Assembly (NCBI GenBank): GCA_026399875.1 | Contig: JAPLQF010000006.1 | Coordinates: 135,549-199,548, forward strand | Length of the DNA stretch: 64,000 nt | Direction: 5' to 3' | DNA from: Burkholderiales bacterium | GTDB taxonomy: Bacteria; Pseudomonadota; Gammaproteobacteria; Burkholderiales; Burkholderiaceae_E | Shown here: one piece after another, positions 31,051 through 39,071 of the stretch | Numbering within the stretch: the first letter of the stretch is position 1 | Layout: the number at the start of each line of letters is the position of its first letter | Notes under the pieces: generated by a model | What the model saw: only the letters and a program-made list of their open reading frames with translations | Told to the model about the DNA's origin: nothing | Database searches by the model: none | Program-made: the position numbers and the translations under genes

Positions 31051-32334
31051 GTGCCGCTGACGCCTCGCACCCTTAACAACTGCGAAGCCCTCGACGGCCA
31101 GGACCCGCTCGCCGGGCTGCGGGCGCAGTTTTCGCTGCCCGAGGGCGTCATCTACCTCGACGGCAATTCGCTCGGGCCGCTGCCTCTGGCCACCCCCGGG
31201 CGCATCGCACAGACGCTGAACGAAGAATGGGGCAAGGGCCTGATCACCAGCTGGAACACCGCTGGCTGGCTTGATCTGCCGCAGCAGGTCGGCGACAAGA
31301 TCGCGCGTCTGATCGGCGCGCACCCCGGCGAGGTGGTAGCCGCCGACAGCACCTCGATCAATCTTTACAAGATCCTTAGTGCAGCGCTGAACATCGCCGC
31401 GGATGATCCGCGCCGAACCGCGATCGTGAGCGAACGCGGCAATTTCCCGACCGACCTCTATATCGCGCAGTCGCTGTGCCGGGATCGCGGACTGACGCTG
31501 CACCTGGTCGAACGTGATGAGCTGGACGCGGCATTGCGCGACGATGTCGCAGTGCTGATGCTCACCCATGTCGATTACCGGACCGGCACGATGCACGATA
31601 TGGCCGCCTTGTGCGCCCAGGCTCATGAAGCCGGCATGCTGACCGTCTGGGATCTGGCCCACAGCGCCGGCGCGGTGCCGGTCGACCTGCATGCGGCGGG
31701 GGCCGACTTTGCGGTCGGTTGCGGCTACAAATACCTCAATGGCGGCCCCGGCGCCCCGGCCTTTTTGTGGATGAATCCGCGTCATGCCGATCGCATCAGG
31801 CAGCCGCTGACCGGCTGGTGGGGCCATGCGGCGCCCTTTGCGTTCACGACCGATTACATCCCTGCTGCCGGCGTCAATGGATTTCAGAGCGGCACGCCGT
31901 CGATCCTGGGCCTTGCCGCACTCGATTGCGGACTCGACACCCTGCTCGCCGCCGAAGGCCTCGGCGGCATGGTGGCATTACGGCGCAAATCGCTCGCGCT
32001 GACCTCGCTCTTCATGGCCCTCGTGCAGGAGCGGCTGCAGGGCCACGGCTTTGCGATCGCCACGCCCGCCGATGAGACACGGCGCGGATCGCAGGTCAGC
32101 CTGACGCGCGCAGAAGGCGCCTGGGCCATCATGCAGGCCCTGATCGAGCGCGGTGTGATCGGCGACTTTCGCGCCGGCGACGGCAAGCATCAGCACGACA
32201 TCCTGCGATTCGGATTTGCCCCGCTCTATATCGGTCATGCCGATGTCTGGCAGGCAGTCGATCAGCTGCACCAGGTGATGCAAAGCGGGCAGTGGCGCGA
32301 GGCGCGCTTTGCCCAGCGCCATGCGGTGACCTGA
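31051..32334 (+). CDS. kynU: Kynureninase
   Basis: A 427-residue PLP-dependent hydrolase that splits kynurenine or 3-hydroxykynurenine into (hydroxy)anthranilate and alanine. Conserved segments: YLDGNSLGPLP, WGKGLITSWNTAGWLDLP, DSTSINLYKILSAAL, WDLAHSAGAVPVDL and the PLP Lys in GCGYKYLNGGPGAPAF. GTG at 31051 gives the family N-terminus. No kynurenine monooxygenase, kynurenine formamidase or tryptophan dioxygenase gene occurs in the window, so it stands alone between a toxin-antitoxin module and a phytanoyl-CoA-dioxygenase-like gene. An anthranilate or other C-C hydrolase role in catabolism is possible. Confidence 0.93.
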   Translation: MPLTPRTLNNCEALDGQDPLAGLRAQFSLPEGVIYLDGNSLGPLPLATPGRIAQTLNEEWGKGLITSWNTAGWLDLPQQVGDKIARLIGAHPGEVVAADSTSINLYKILSAALNIAADDPRRTAIVSERGNFPTDLYIAQSLCRDRGLTLHLVERDELDAALRDDVAVLMLTHVDYRTGTMHDMAALCAQAHEAGMLTVWDLAHSAGAVPVDLHAAGADFAVGCGYKYLNGGPGAPAFLWMNPRHADRIRQPLTGWWGHAAPFAFTTDYIPAAGVNGFQSGTPSILGLAALDCGLDTLLAAEGLGGMVALRRKSLALTSLFMALVQERLQGHGFAIATPADETRRGSQVSLTRAEGAWAIMQALIERGVIGDFRAGDGKHQHDILRFGFAPLYIGHADVWQAVDQLHQVMQSGQWREARFAQRHAVT

Positions 32335-32415
32335 GTCCGCAGTGACATCCCCCGAATTGACGCTTGTCTGCCTTTCGAGCCAGCATGAGTCAAACACGCA
32401 CTGGGAGACGACACC

Positions 32416-33570
32416 ATGAGCGCAGTCCTTGCCGACTACGGCACCGAAGAAGCAGCCATGCAGGCCTATCTCGCCGAAGGCGAGCAGCGCGCCATGCGCC
32501 TTGGCAATCGCGGGCCGATTCGGCGCACCGATGACGGCCGCATCCATCCCGACATTCTCGAGGCCTACTGGCGCTGCGGCTTTTACATCGTCGAGGACGT
32601 GCTCAAGGCCGACGAGCTTGCTGATATCGAACACGACTTTCGCAACCAGATCATGGACCGGCTGCCCACCGGACCCGGCGAGCCGCTCGACCACAAAGGC
32701 CGCCCGGCACTCGATACCGGGTGCAAGGCGCCGGCGCTGTTCTGGTCCAAGCCTCTGGGCGACCCGGCAGGCGGCACCAGCTTTGCCAATGGTCGCCATC
32801 CGGTCAAGATGTTCGAGCCGACCGCCCCCGTCGATGCACCGAAGGACGTCGTCTATCTGATCCTCGGATCGCTGCAGTTCTCGGAGGCCGCATTACGCGC
32901 CTACGGTCATCCCGACCTGCTGGCGGTGGCTGCGGCGATCAATGGCGACGACTTCGTGCCCTTCAACGAGGCGTTCTTCATCAAGGAACCCGGACTTGGC
33001 GCATCGGTCGCCTGGCATCAGGACGGTGTGACCCACTGGGACAGCCCCGACTGGGACCAGGGTTCGCATGGCTTCAACTTCATGGCGCAGCTCTACGGCT
33101 GCACCGCCGCCAATGGCGTCTGGGTTGTCCCCGGCTCGCACAAACTCGGCAAGGCCGACATCCGGGCCATGGCCGCTCGTGCCGGCTGCGACCGGTTTCC
33201 AGATGCGGTGCCGATCATCTGCAAGCCCGGCGATGTCGCGATCACCAATCGCCAGGCGGTGCATGGCTCCTTTGCCAACACCAGCCGCGACTGGCGGGTC
33301 ACCGTCAACATGGGATTTCATCGTCGCGGTTCGGTGCTGGGCGTGAACTCCGCCGGTTCACTCCACGGCAAGCGGGGCATCTATGACGAGGCCCGCATCA
33401 CAGAGCGCTCGAAAGTGATCGGCTATGCCATCGACGCCCGCAAACGCCGTTTCCCGGATGAGACGCCCTTCGTGTACCAGCCGCATCAGGCCAGTGGCGA
33501 GCGCCATGTCTGGAATGACGAGGCCCGGGCCGGGATCCTGAACTACAACCTGCTTGATCTGAGCATCTGA
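32416..33570 (+). CDS. Phytanoyl-CoA dioxygenase-like 2-oxoglutarate/Fe(II) oxygenase
   Basis: A 384-residue PhyH family protein. The cupin core shows the iron-binding H-x-D motif (ASVAWHQDGVTHWD) and the distal His with the 2-oxoglutarate Arg (RQAVHGSFANTSRDWRVT). PhyH enzymes hydroxylate branched fatty acyl-CoAs or other small molecules; which is the case here is unknown. A good ribosome-binding site (GGGAG) precedes ATG 32416. It closes the plus-strand catabolic run and is convergent with the GMC subunit gene, so it may act in initial attack on branched chains. The N-terminal 60 residues are hydrophilic and do not resemble a signal. Confidence 0.85.
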   Translation: MSAVLADYGTEEAAMQAYLAEGEQRAMRLGNRGPIRRTDDGRIHPDILEAYWRCGFYIVEDVLKADELADIEHDFRNQIMDRLPTGPGEPLDHKGRPALDTGCKAPALFWSKPLGDPAGGTSFANGRHPVKMFEPTAPVDAPKDVVYLILGSLQFSEAALRAYGHPDLLAVAAAINGDDFVPFNEAFFIKEPGLGASVAWHQDGVTHWDSPDWDQGSHGFNFMAQLYGCTAANGVWVVPGSHKLGKADIRAMAARAGCDRFPDAVPIICKPGDVAITNRQAVHGSFANTSRDWRVTVNMGFHRRGSVLGVNSAGSLHGKRGIYDEARITERSKVIGYAIDARKRRFPDETPFVYQPHQASGERHVWNDEARAGILNYNLLDLSI

Positions 33571-33626
33571 GTCGCGGCGGCTCGGTGCAGAAATCGTCCT
33601 GCTGAAGCGGCCGACACAGGCGCTCT

Positions 33627-34115
33627 TCAGCCGGTCGGGTCGCGCCAGATCGGGCCACGGGCACGCACCGGATCGAGCAGCCCGTAGTCGCCGGCAGACA
33701 CCTCGAAGCCCTTCGGAAAGGGCGCTCGCGCCTCCATGCCAAGCGAGCGCATCACCCGGTCATCGCGGTAGTAGCACTGCACGCACAGAGTCACCAGCAG
33801 CGCGAAGTGCTTCATGTCGGCGCGCCTGAAATCATCGAGCACCTGCGACTGCGCATCGGCAGCGAGTGTGTGAAAGGTCTGCCCGCAAAGCGCATCAAGC
33901 CGATCGAGTGCGCTGATCAGTGCCGCGGCCTGAGCCTTCAGAGAATTGAGGAGGTCGGCCACGATCAGCGGGTCATCGGCGCCCGGCACCTCGAAGGCCT
34001 CACTTGCCGGAATCATGCATCCCAACACTGCCAGCAGGGAGCGCCTGTGGCTCGCTGTCAGCGGCGAATCGATCGCAGCGCTTTGAATCGGCACGGGCGT
34101 GGTGGGCGCAGTCAT
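33627..34115 (-). CDS. Gluconate 2-dehydrogenase subunit 3-like small subunit
   Basis: A 162-residue all-helical protein. It starts with the LTASHRRSLLAVLGCMIPASEAF segment and contains DDFRRADMKHFALLVTLCVQCYYRDDRVMRSLGM, features of the gluconate 2-dehydrogenase subunit 3 family. The N-terminus has no clean Tat signal, unlike typical exported members, so it may be cytoplasmic. It lies 21 bp downstream of a GMC oxidoreductase, the usual large-subunit partner, and is the last gene of a seven-gene minus-strand run. It probably supports folding or electron transfer of the GMC enzyme. Confidence 0.82.
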   Translation of the reverse strand: MTAPTTPVPIQSAAIDSPLTASHRRSLLAVLGCMIPASEAFEVPGADDPLIVADLLNSLKAQAAALISALDRLDALCGQTFHTLAADAQSQVLDDFRRADMKHFALLVTLCVQCYYRDDRVMRSLGMEARAPFPKGFEVSAGDYGLLDPVRARGPIWRDPTG

Positions 34116-34136
34116 GGTGGGTGCGGGCAGGGCAGC

Positions 34137-35735
34137 TCAGTCGAAAAGATTGGCCAGACGGCGCTTGATGTTGTCGGCGACATAAAGGGCCAGCGCCTGG
34201 ATCGTGCTGGTCGGATTGACGCCGGCCGAGGTCACGAAAATGCTGCCGTCGACGATGAAGAGATTTTTCACGTCATGGCTGCGGCCCCAGTCATTGACCA
34301 CCGAACGTTCGGGGTCGGTCCCCATGCGCGCGGTGCCCATGTTGTGCCAGCCGCCGATCGACAGCGGCGAGGTCACCGAGACATCGACCGCACCGGCTGC
34401 CCGCAGCACCTCGGTCGCCCGCGCGGCGCTGTGCGCCAGCATCTTCAGGCTGTTCTCGCTCAGGGTGTAGGACACTTTCGGTGCGGGAATACCGCTTGAG
34501 TCTTTCAGCACCGGATCGAGCGTGACCCGGTTGTGGGCTTCCGGAAGGTCTTCGCAGATTGCGACCAGGCCAGCGATACGGTCGAAGAGGCCCCGATAGG
34601 CGGCATGGTGGCCGGCACCCATCGGCAGCTTGCCCGAGAGCATGCCGATCAGGGCGGTCTGCACCGGGCCGCGGCCGCGCGTGGTCTCGAAGGTATAGCC
34701 GCGCGTGAAACCGCGCGATCGGTCGGTCTCGTAAAACTGCTGGCTCCAGACTGCATCGATCGGGCCGCGATGGCCATCGAGCGCCGCCTCGAAGCGACCA
34801 TAGACGCCTGCATAGGGATGGAACATCAGATTGCGCCCGACCATGCCACTCGAATTGGCCAGACCGTCGGGATGGCGTGAGGAGGCCGAGTTGAGCAGGA
34901 TGCGCGGCGTGCCGATGCCGTTGCAGGCCACGATCACTACCTCGGCCGGCTGGAACTGCTCGATGCCATGCTCGTCGAAATAGATCACCCCGCTTGCCAT
35001 GCCGGATTCGTTGGTGGTGATCTCGCGCACGCGGCAGCGGGTTCGCAGCATCACGCCAGCCCGCAGCGCCTCGGGCCAGTAGGTGATGTCGGTACTGGCC
35101 TTGGCGCCCTGGGCGCAGCCGGCGATGCACTGGCCAAGATTGATGCAGGGTGCACGCCCGCCGTACTCCTGCGTGGCGATGGTGCTGTCGGAGGGCCACC
35201 AGTGCCAGCCGAGCTGGTTGAAGCCCTTGCCGAGCGCCATGCCGGTGCGACCCAGCGGCAGCGGTGGCATCACCGGCGTCTTGGGCGGATAGGCCGGATC
35301 GCCCGCCAGCCCCGAGACGCCCATCATCCTGTCGTTTTCAGCGTAATAAGGCTCGAGCGTGCGGTAGTCGATCGGCCAGTCGTCAGCCACGCCATCGAGG
35401 CTGCGCACCCGGAAATCAGAGGGATGAAAACGCGGAAAGTGACCGGCATAAAGCACCGTGCCGCCGCCTACACCATTGAAGTTGGCGACCTTGATCGGCG
35501 AGTCGTCGTCGTTGACCGGATAGTCGACGTCGCTGGCGCGCCGGTTGGGGCTGAAATGGAACTCGCCCATCTGGCGCGCTTCATAGTCGCGGCCATTGCT
35601 CGGATAGTCGGTGGGTTTGACCCAGTCACCCTGCTCCAGACACAGGATGCGCATCCGTGTCTCGGCAAGGCTCCAGGCCACAGCCGCGCCCGACGCACCC
35701 GCGCCGATGATCAGTACATCGACCGGTGCATTCAT
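34137..35735 (-). CDS. GMC family FAD oxidoreductase
   Basis: A 532-residue glucose-methanol-choline family flavoprotein. The FAD motif is at the N-terminus (VLIIGAGASGAAVAWSLAE), followed by the GMC signatures (VGGGTVLYAGHF, NGIGTPRILLNSASS) and the C-terminal active-site block with HNMGTARMG and VNPTSTIQAL. A cysteine-rich loop (GQCIAGCAQGAK) is present, as in sugar and alcohol dehydrogenases that pass electrons to a partner. No signal peptide is seen. It is coupled to a subunit-3 gene but no cytochrome c gene follows, so its electron acceptor is unknown. It lies 30 bp after the enoyl-CoA hydratase gene. Confidence 0.9.
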   Translation of the reverse strand: MNAPVDVLIIGAGASGAAVAWSLAETRMRILCLEQGDWVKPTDYPSNGRDYEARQMGEFHFSPNRRASDVDYPVNDDDSPIKVANFNGVGGGTVLYAGHFPRFHPSDFRVRSLDGVADDWPIDYRTLEPYYAENDRMMGVSGLAGDPAYPPKTPVMPPLPLGRTGMALGKGFNQLGWHWWPSDSTIATQEYGGRAPCINLGQCIAGCAQGAKASTDITYWPEALRAGVMLRTRCRVREITTNESGMASGVIYFDEHGIEQFQPAEVVIVACNGIGTPRILLNSASSRHPDGLANSSGMVGRNLMFHPYAGVYGRFEAALDGHRGPIDAVWSQQFYETDRSRGFTRGYTFETTRGRGPVQTALIGMLSGKLPMGAGHHAAYRGLFDRIAGLVAICEDLPEAHNRVTLDPVLKDSSGIPAPKVSYTLSENSLKMLAHSAARATEVLRAAGAVDVSVTSPLSIGGWHNMGTARMGTDPERSVVNDWGRSHDVKNLFIVDGSIFVTSAGVNPTSTIQALALYVADNIKRRLANLFD

Positions 35736-35765
35736 CGCGATTGCCGCACTTGGGGGATACCCGCT

Positions 35766-36590
35766 TCAGCGACCGGTGAACTGCGGTTTGCGCTTCTCGA
35801 CGAAGTGGGCCACGCCCTCCTTGAAGTCAGCGGAGGTGAAGCTGCCGGCCATGTCGCCGTTGGCCTCGTCGATCGCCTGGGCAAGCGTCTGGAACTGCGC
35901 ATGCCAGATTTCGCGCTTCATCTCGCGCATTGAGCGCGGCGAGACTTCGGTGGCCAGCATGCGGGCATAAGCCATCACTTCCGGCATGAACTGCTCGTCC
36001 GGGATGACCCGGCTCACCAGGCCCATGGCCAGCGCCTCGGGGGCGCGTACGGTGCGGGCCGAATAGAGCAGATCGCAGGCATGGGCCATACCGACCAGGC
36101 GCGGCAGCAGCCATGACACGCCATGCTCGGCAATCAGGCCGCGTCGTGCGAAGGCGGTGGTGAAAACCGCCTTGTCGGACGCAAAGCGCATGTCGGCATA
36201 GAGCGACATGATCAGACCGAGACCCGCGCAGGGACCGTTGATCGCCGCAATAATTGGCCGCGGCACCGCCGGGAACCAGGAGTACTGGCGCTTGAAGTCC
36301 TCGTTCGCGGAGGCATCGAAGGGCTCGGGCACCGCAGGACGCGGGCGCGCCGTGCCACCGCCGCTGCCGGCCAGCGACTGCAGGTTGTTCATGTCGGCGC
36401 CGGCGCAAAAACCGCGCCCCGCCCCGGTCAGCACGATCACCCGCACGGCCTCGTCAGCCGATGCAGCCTTCATCGCGGCCCGAACATCGCGGTCCATCTC
36501 GGCACGCCAGGCATTGAGCTTGTCGGGGCGGTTGAGGGTAATCACGGCAATGCCGTCTTCAACCCGGTACAGCACGTCTTCATAGGTCAT
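35766..36590 (-). CDS. Enoyl-CoA hydratase/isomerase family protein
   Basis: A 274-residue crotonase-fold protein. Oxyanion-hole and CoA-binding segments are evident: ITLNRPDKLNAWRAEMD, LTGAGRGFCAGADM, AINGPCAGLGLIMSLYADMRF, and EHGVSWLLPRLVG with the first catalytic Glu position. It is likely to hydrate a 2-enoyl-CoA, although isomerase or hydrolase activities exist in the family. It sits in the minus-strand run between the unrecognised ferritin-like protein (68 bp upstream) and the GMC oxidoreductase (30 bp downstream). The start ATG at 36590 is followed by the conserved YEDVLYRVEDGIAVITLNRP. Confidence 0.92.
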   Translation of the reverse strand: MTYEDVLYRVEDGIAVITLNRPDKLNAWRAEMDRDVRAAMKAASADEAVRVIVLTGAGRGFCAGADMNNLQSLAGSGGGTARPRPAVPEPFDASANEDFKRQYSWFPAVPRPIIAAINGPCAGLGLIMSLYADMRFASDKAVFTTAFARRGLIAEHGVSWLLPRLVGMAHACDLLYSARTVRAPEALAMGLVSRVIPDEQFMPEVMAYARMLATEVSPRSMREMKREIWHAQFQTLAQAIDEANGDMAGSFTSADFKEGVAHFVEKRKPQFTGR

Positions 36591-36658
36591 GGTGGTCTCC
36601 TCCTCATCCTCGTGTCAGGGATCAGCCCCGAACTGCGCCGGGGTCTGCAAACCGATGC

Positions 36659-37687
36659 TCAGACGCTGGGGGTTTCCAGCGCCAGAAATGCCTGGAGCTT
36701 TGCCTCGCCTTGCGGCATCGCGCGCAGCGTGGCCTCGATCGCAGCGCGTGCCTGCCCGCGCGAATGCTTCACGGTATCGACCGAATGCCAGCGCACGAAA
36801 CCCTGCCACAGCGGATCGAGCAGGCGCTCGCCAGGAATGCGCCGGCCGTCATTGGTCTTGAAGGTGAAACTGCGCAACTCTGAAATCGCCGACTGCAGAT
36901 AAGCCACATGGATCTGCTCATCTTCGCGAATTCGCTCGACCATGACTGCGGCCTGCTCGGCCGTGTCGCGGCGATCGGCAAAGCAGGCCGGATCGCGCAT
37001 GACCCGCGTGCAGAAGCTGAAGAAGGCCTCGGCGCGGATCTCGATCATGAGTACATTCATCATCATGACGATGATCTGCTCATAGGGCGCATCGATCATC
37101 GGCAGCAGCCGGTCGCCGGCGGGCCGCGCAAGCGATGGCGGTACCTCGGGCATCGGCCAGGCGTCGCGACCGAACAGCATGTCGCGCACCGCAAACCACA
37201 TGGTGTCGTGTCCGCCGATGCCCGATTCGGGCACTCCGCCCTCATCGAAACCGTGCGCCCTGAACAGCCCCTTGCCCAGATGGCCGACAGTGGTCTGGCT
37301 GAGGTCTTCTTCGATGATGGCCTGAAAATTGGGCACCGGAATGGTCGCCAGAATGCGCCCGCGCGCCTCGACCACGCCGGTGACCGTCAGCGAATTCCAG
37401 AGCGTCTGCCCGCATCCCCACTGCAGCAGCAGGCGTTGCTGCTCGAAGCTCGGATAGTTGCCCATGGTGAGCAGGGCGCCCGAAGCATCGATCAGGGGCC
37501 AGCCACGCGCGGCCAAGGCCTGCTGCCAGCCCCGTACCGCCGGCCAGCGCCCGAGGGTGCGCGGCGACTGGTAGGCGCCTGCCGCATCGAAGCCACCGTG
37601 CAGCCGATGCCCGACCGCTTCGAGCGGGCGGGCATAGGGATGCTCGGACATCAGTTGTGCTTCGTCGAATACCAGTGCTGCGCCCAT
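36659..37687 (-). CDS. Unrecognised ferritin-like protein, candidate diiron oxygenase
   Basis: A 342-residue protein that I do not assign to a named family. It has candidate metal ligands in a helical bundle order: Glu126/Glu127 and His136 (IIEEDLSQTTVGHLG), Glu216 and Glu220 (MIEIRAEAFF) and an ExxH motif Glu257/His260 (EDEQIHVAYL). These are consistent with a carboxylate-bridged diiron site, but the fold is inferred. The N-terminus reads GAALVFDEAQLMSEHPYARP, with no signal. ATG 37687 follows a good ribosome-binding site (AAAGGA). It lies between thiolase and enoyl-CoA hydratase genes, so an oxidative step on an acyl intermediate is possible. Confidence 0.6.
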   Translation of the reverse strand: MGAALVFDEAQLMSEHPYARPLEAVGHRLHGGFDAAGAYQSPRTLGRWPAVRGWQQALAARGWPLIDASGALLTMGNYPSFEQQRLLLQWGCGQTLWNSLTVTGVVEARGRILATIPVPNFQAIIEEDLSQTTVGHLGKGLFRAHGFDEGGVPESGIGGHDTMWFAVRDMLFGRDAWPMPEVPPSLARPAGDRLLPMIDAPYEQIIVMMMNVLMIEIRAEAFFSFCTRVMRDPACFADRRDTAEQAAVMVERIREDEQIHVAYLQSAISELRSFTFKTNDGRRIPGERLLDPLWQGFVRWHSVDTVKHSRGQARAAIEATLRAMPQGEAKLQAFLALETPSV

Positions 37688-37734
37688 CTTGCGGGTCCTT
37701 TGTATGAAAGCGCGTTGAGACGACTCAACTGGAC

Positions 37735-38973
37735 TCAGAGACGCTCGATGATGATCGCCGGAGCCATGCCGCCTGCGGCACACATCGTGACCAGACCGCG
37801 CTTGAGGTCACGACGCTCGAGTTCGTCGAGAATGGTGCCAATCAGGATCGAACCGGTCCCGCCAATCGGATGGCCCAGCGCCATCGCACCGCCATTCACA
37901 TTGACCTTGTCGCGATCGAGCTTGAGGTCGCGGATGAACTTCTCGGCGACCACCGAAAACGCCTCGTTGATCTCGAACAGATCGATGTCATCGAGGGTCA
38001 GACCAGCCTTGGCCAGTACCTTGCGGGCAGCCGGCACCGGCGCATTGAGCATCAGCGTGGGACAGTCACCGACATTGGCCATTGCGACGATGCGCGCGCG
38101 GGGCTTCAGGCCCTTGGCTTTGGCATAGGCAGGCGACGCCAGCAGCACCGCACCCGCACCATCGACCACTCCTGACGAATTGCCGGCGTGATGGACATGC
38201 TTGATATCGAGGCCGGGATACTTCGCCAGGATCAGGCTGCGGAAGGTATTGCCCTTGTCGTCGAGCGGCATATCGGCCAGCGCCGGGAAGGCGGCCTTGA
38301 TCTCGGACAGGCCCTGCAGCGTGGTCTGGGGACGCGGAAACTCCTCATGATCGAGTGCGAGCGTGCCGTCGGCCTTGAAGGTCGGGATCAGGCTCTTCTT
38401 GAAGTGACCGTTGGCGATCGCGTGCGCGGCGCGCTGCTGGCTGACCAGCGCGAGTTCATCGAGCGCCTGACGCGAGATGCCTTCCATGGTGGCGATCGCA
38501 TCGGCACACACGCCCTGATGCGACTGCGGATGCGAGGCGCGCAGACGCAGATTGCCGGCATCCATCAGGGCCGGGCCTTCATCGGGGGCGCGACGGCCGG
38601 TCATCGACATCATCTCTGAGCCGCCGGCAATCATCAGGTCTTCCATGCCGGCCATGATCGACGCCGCCGCCATGCTGACCGAGGTGATGCCCGAGCCGCA
38701 AAAGCGATCGAGGGTCACGCCGCTTGCGCGGATATCGAAGCCGGCATCGAGTGCGGCCATGCGGGCCAGGTCCATGGACTGTGGACCGCGCTGCGAGCTG
38801 GTGCCCCAGATGATGTCGTCGATCTCGGCGGTCTTGAGGTCATTGCGCGCGGCCAGTGCCTTGAGCACATTGGCGGCCACATGCTGCGGATGCATGTCGG
38901 CGAGCGCGCCTTTGCCGACCTTGCCGATACCGCGCGGTGTGCGGCAGGCGTCGATGATGAGAGCTTCAGTCAT
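37735..38973 (-). CDS. Acetyl-CoA C-acyltransferase (thiolase)
   Basis: A 412-residue thiolase of the FadA/FadI-like type. Unlike the thiolase-fold protein at 22995, it retains the nucleophile Cys92 (RFCGSGITS), and it has GGSEMMSMTGRR, NEAFSVVAEKF, GGAMALGHPIGGTGS and the C-terminal CAAGG block. It should cleave 3-ketoacyl-CoA with CoA. The start ATG at 38973 has a good ribosome-binding site (AAGGAGA). It is in the middle of the minus-strand run, 47 bp upstream of the ferritin-like gene. A 14-bp palindrome lies 42 bp upstream of its start. Confidence 0.94.
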   Translation of the reverse strand: MTEALIIDACRTPRGIGKVGKGALADMHPQHVAANVLKALAARNDLKTAEIDDIIWGTSSQRGPQSMDLARMAALDAGFDIRASGVTLDRFCGSGITSVSMAAASIMAGMEDLMIAGGSEMMSMTGRRAPDEGPALMDAGNLRLRASHPQSHQGVCADAIATMEGISRQALDELALVSQQRAAHAIANGHFKKSLIPTFKADGTLALDHEEFPRPQTTLQGLSEIKAAFPALADMPLDDKGNTFRSLILAKYPGLDIKHVHHAGNSSGVVDGAGAVLLASPAYAKAKGLKPRARIVAMANVGDCPTLMLNAPVPAARKVLAKAGLTLDDIDLFEINEAFSVVAEKFIRDLKLDRDKVNVNGGAMALGHPIGGTGSILIGTILDELERRDLKRGLVTMCAAGGMAPAIIIERL

Positions 38974-39014
38974 GGGGTGTCTCCTTGTCTGGATGGGGGG
39001 GCAGCCCTGAATCA

Positions 39015-39028
39015 TGCCATCGATGGCA
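39015..39028. promoter_or_regulatory. 14-bp perfect palindrome upstream of thiolase gene
   Basis: TGCCATCGATGGCA reads identically on both strands. It lies 42 bp upstream of the thiolase start (on the minus strand) inside a 98-bp gap. A repressor-binding site is plausible, but no clear promoter hexamers accompany it, so the role is open. Confidence 0.4.
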
Positions 39029-39071
39029 CAGCAGGCTGCTCGAAGGAATCACATTTCGGGACGAGACCAGC

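Noticed and set aside
30944-31060. A 38-codon GTG-started frame between yafQ and kynU
   Set aside because: It overlaps the kynU start, has no ribosome-binding site and no recognisable sequence. A gene fragment is possible but cannot be supported.
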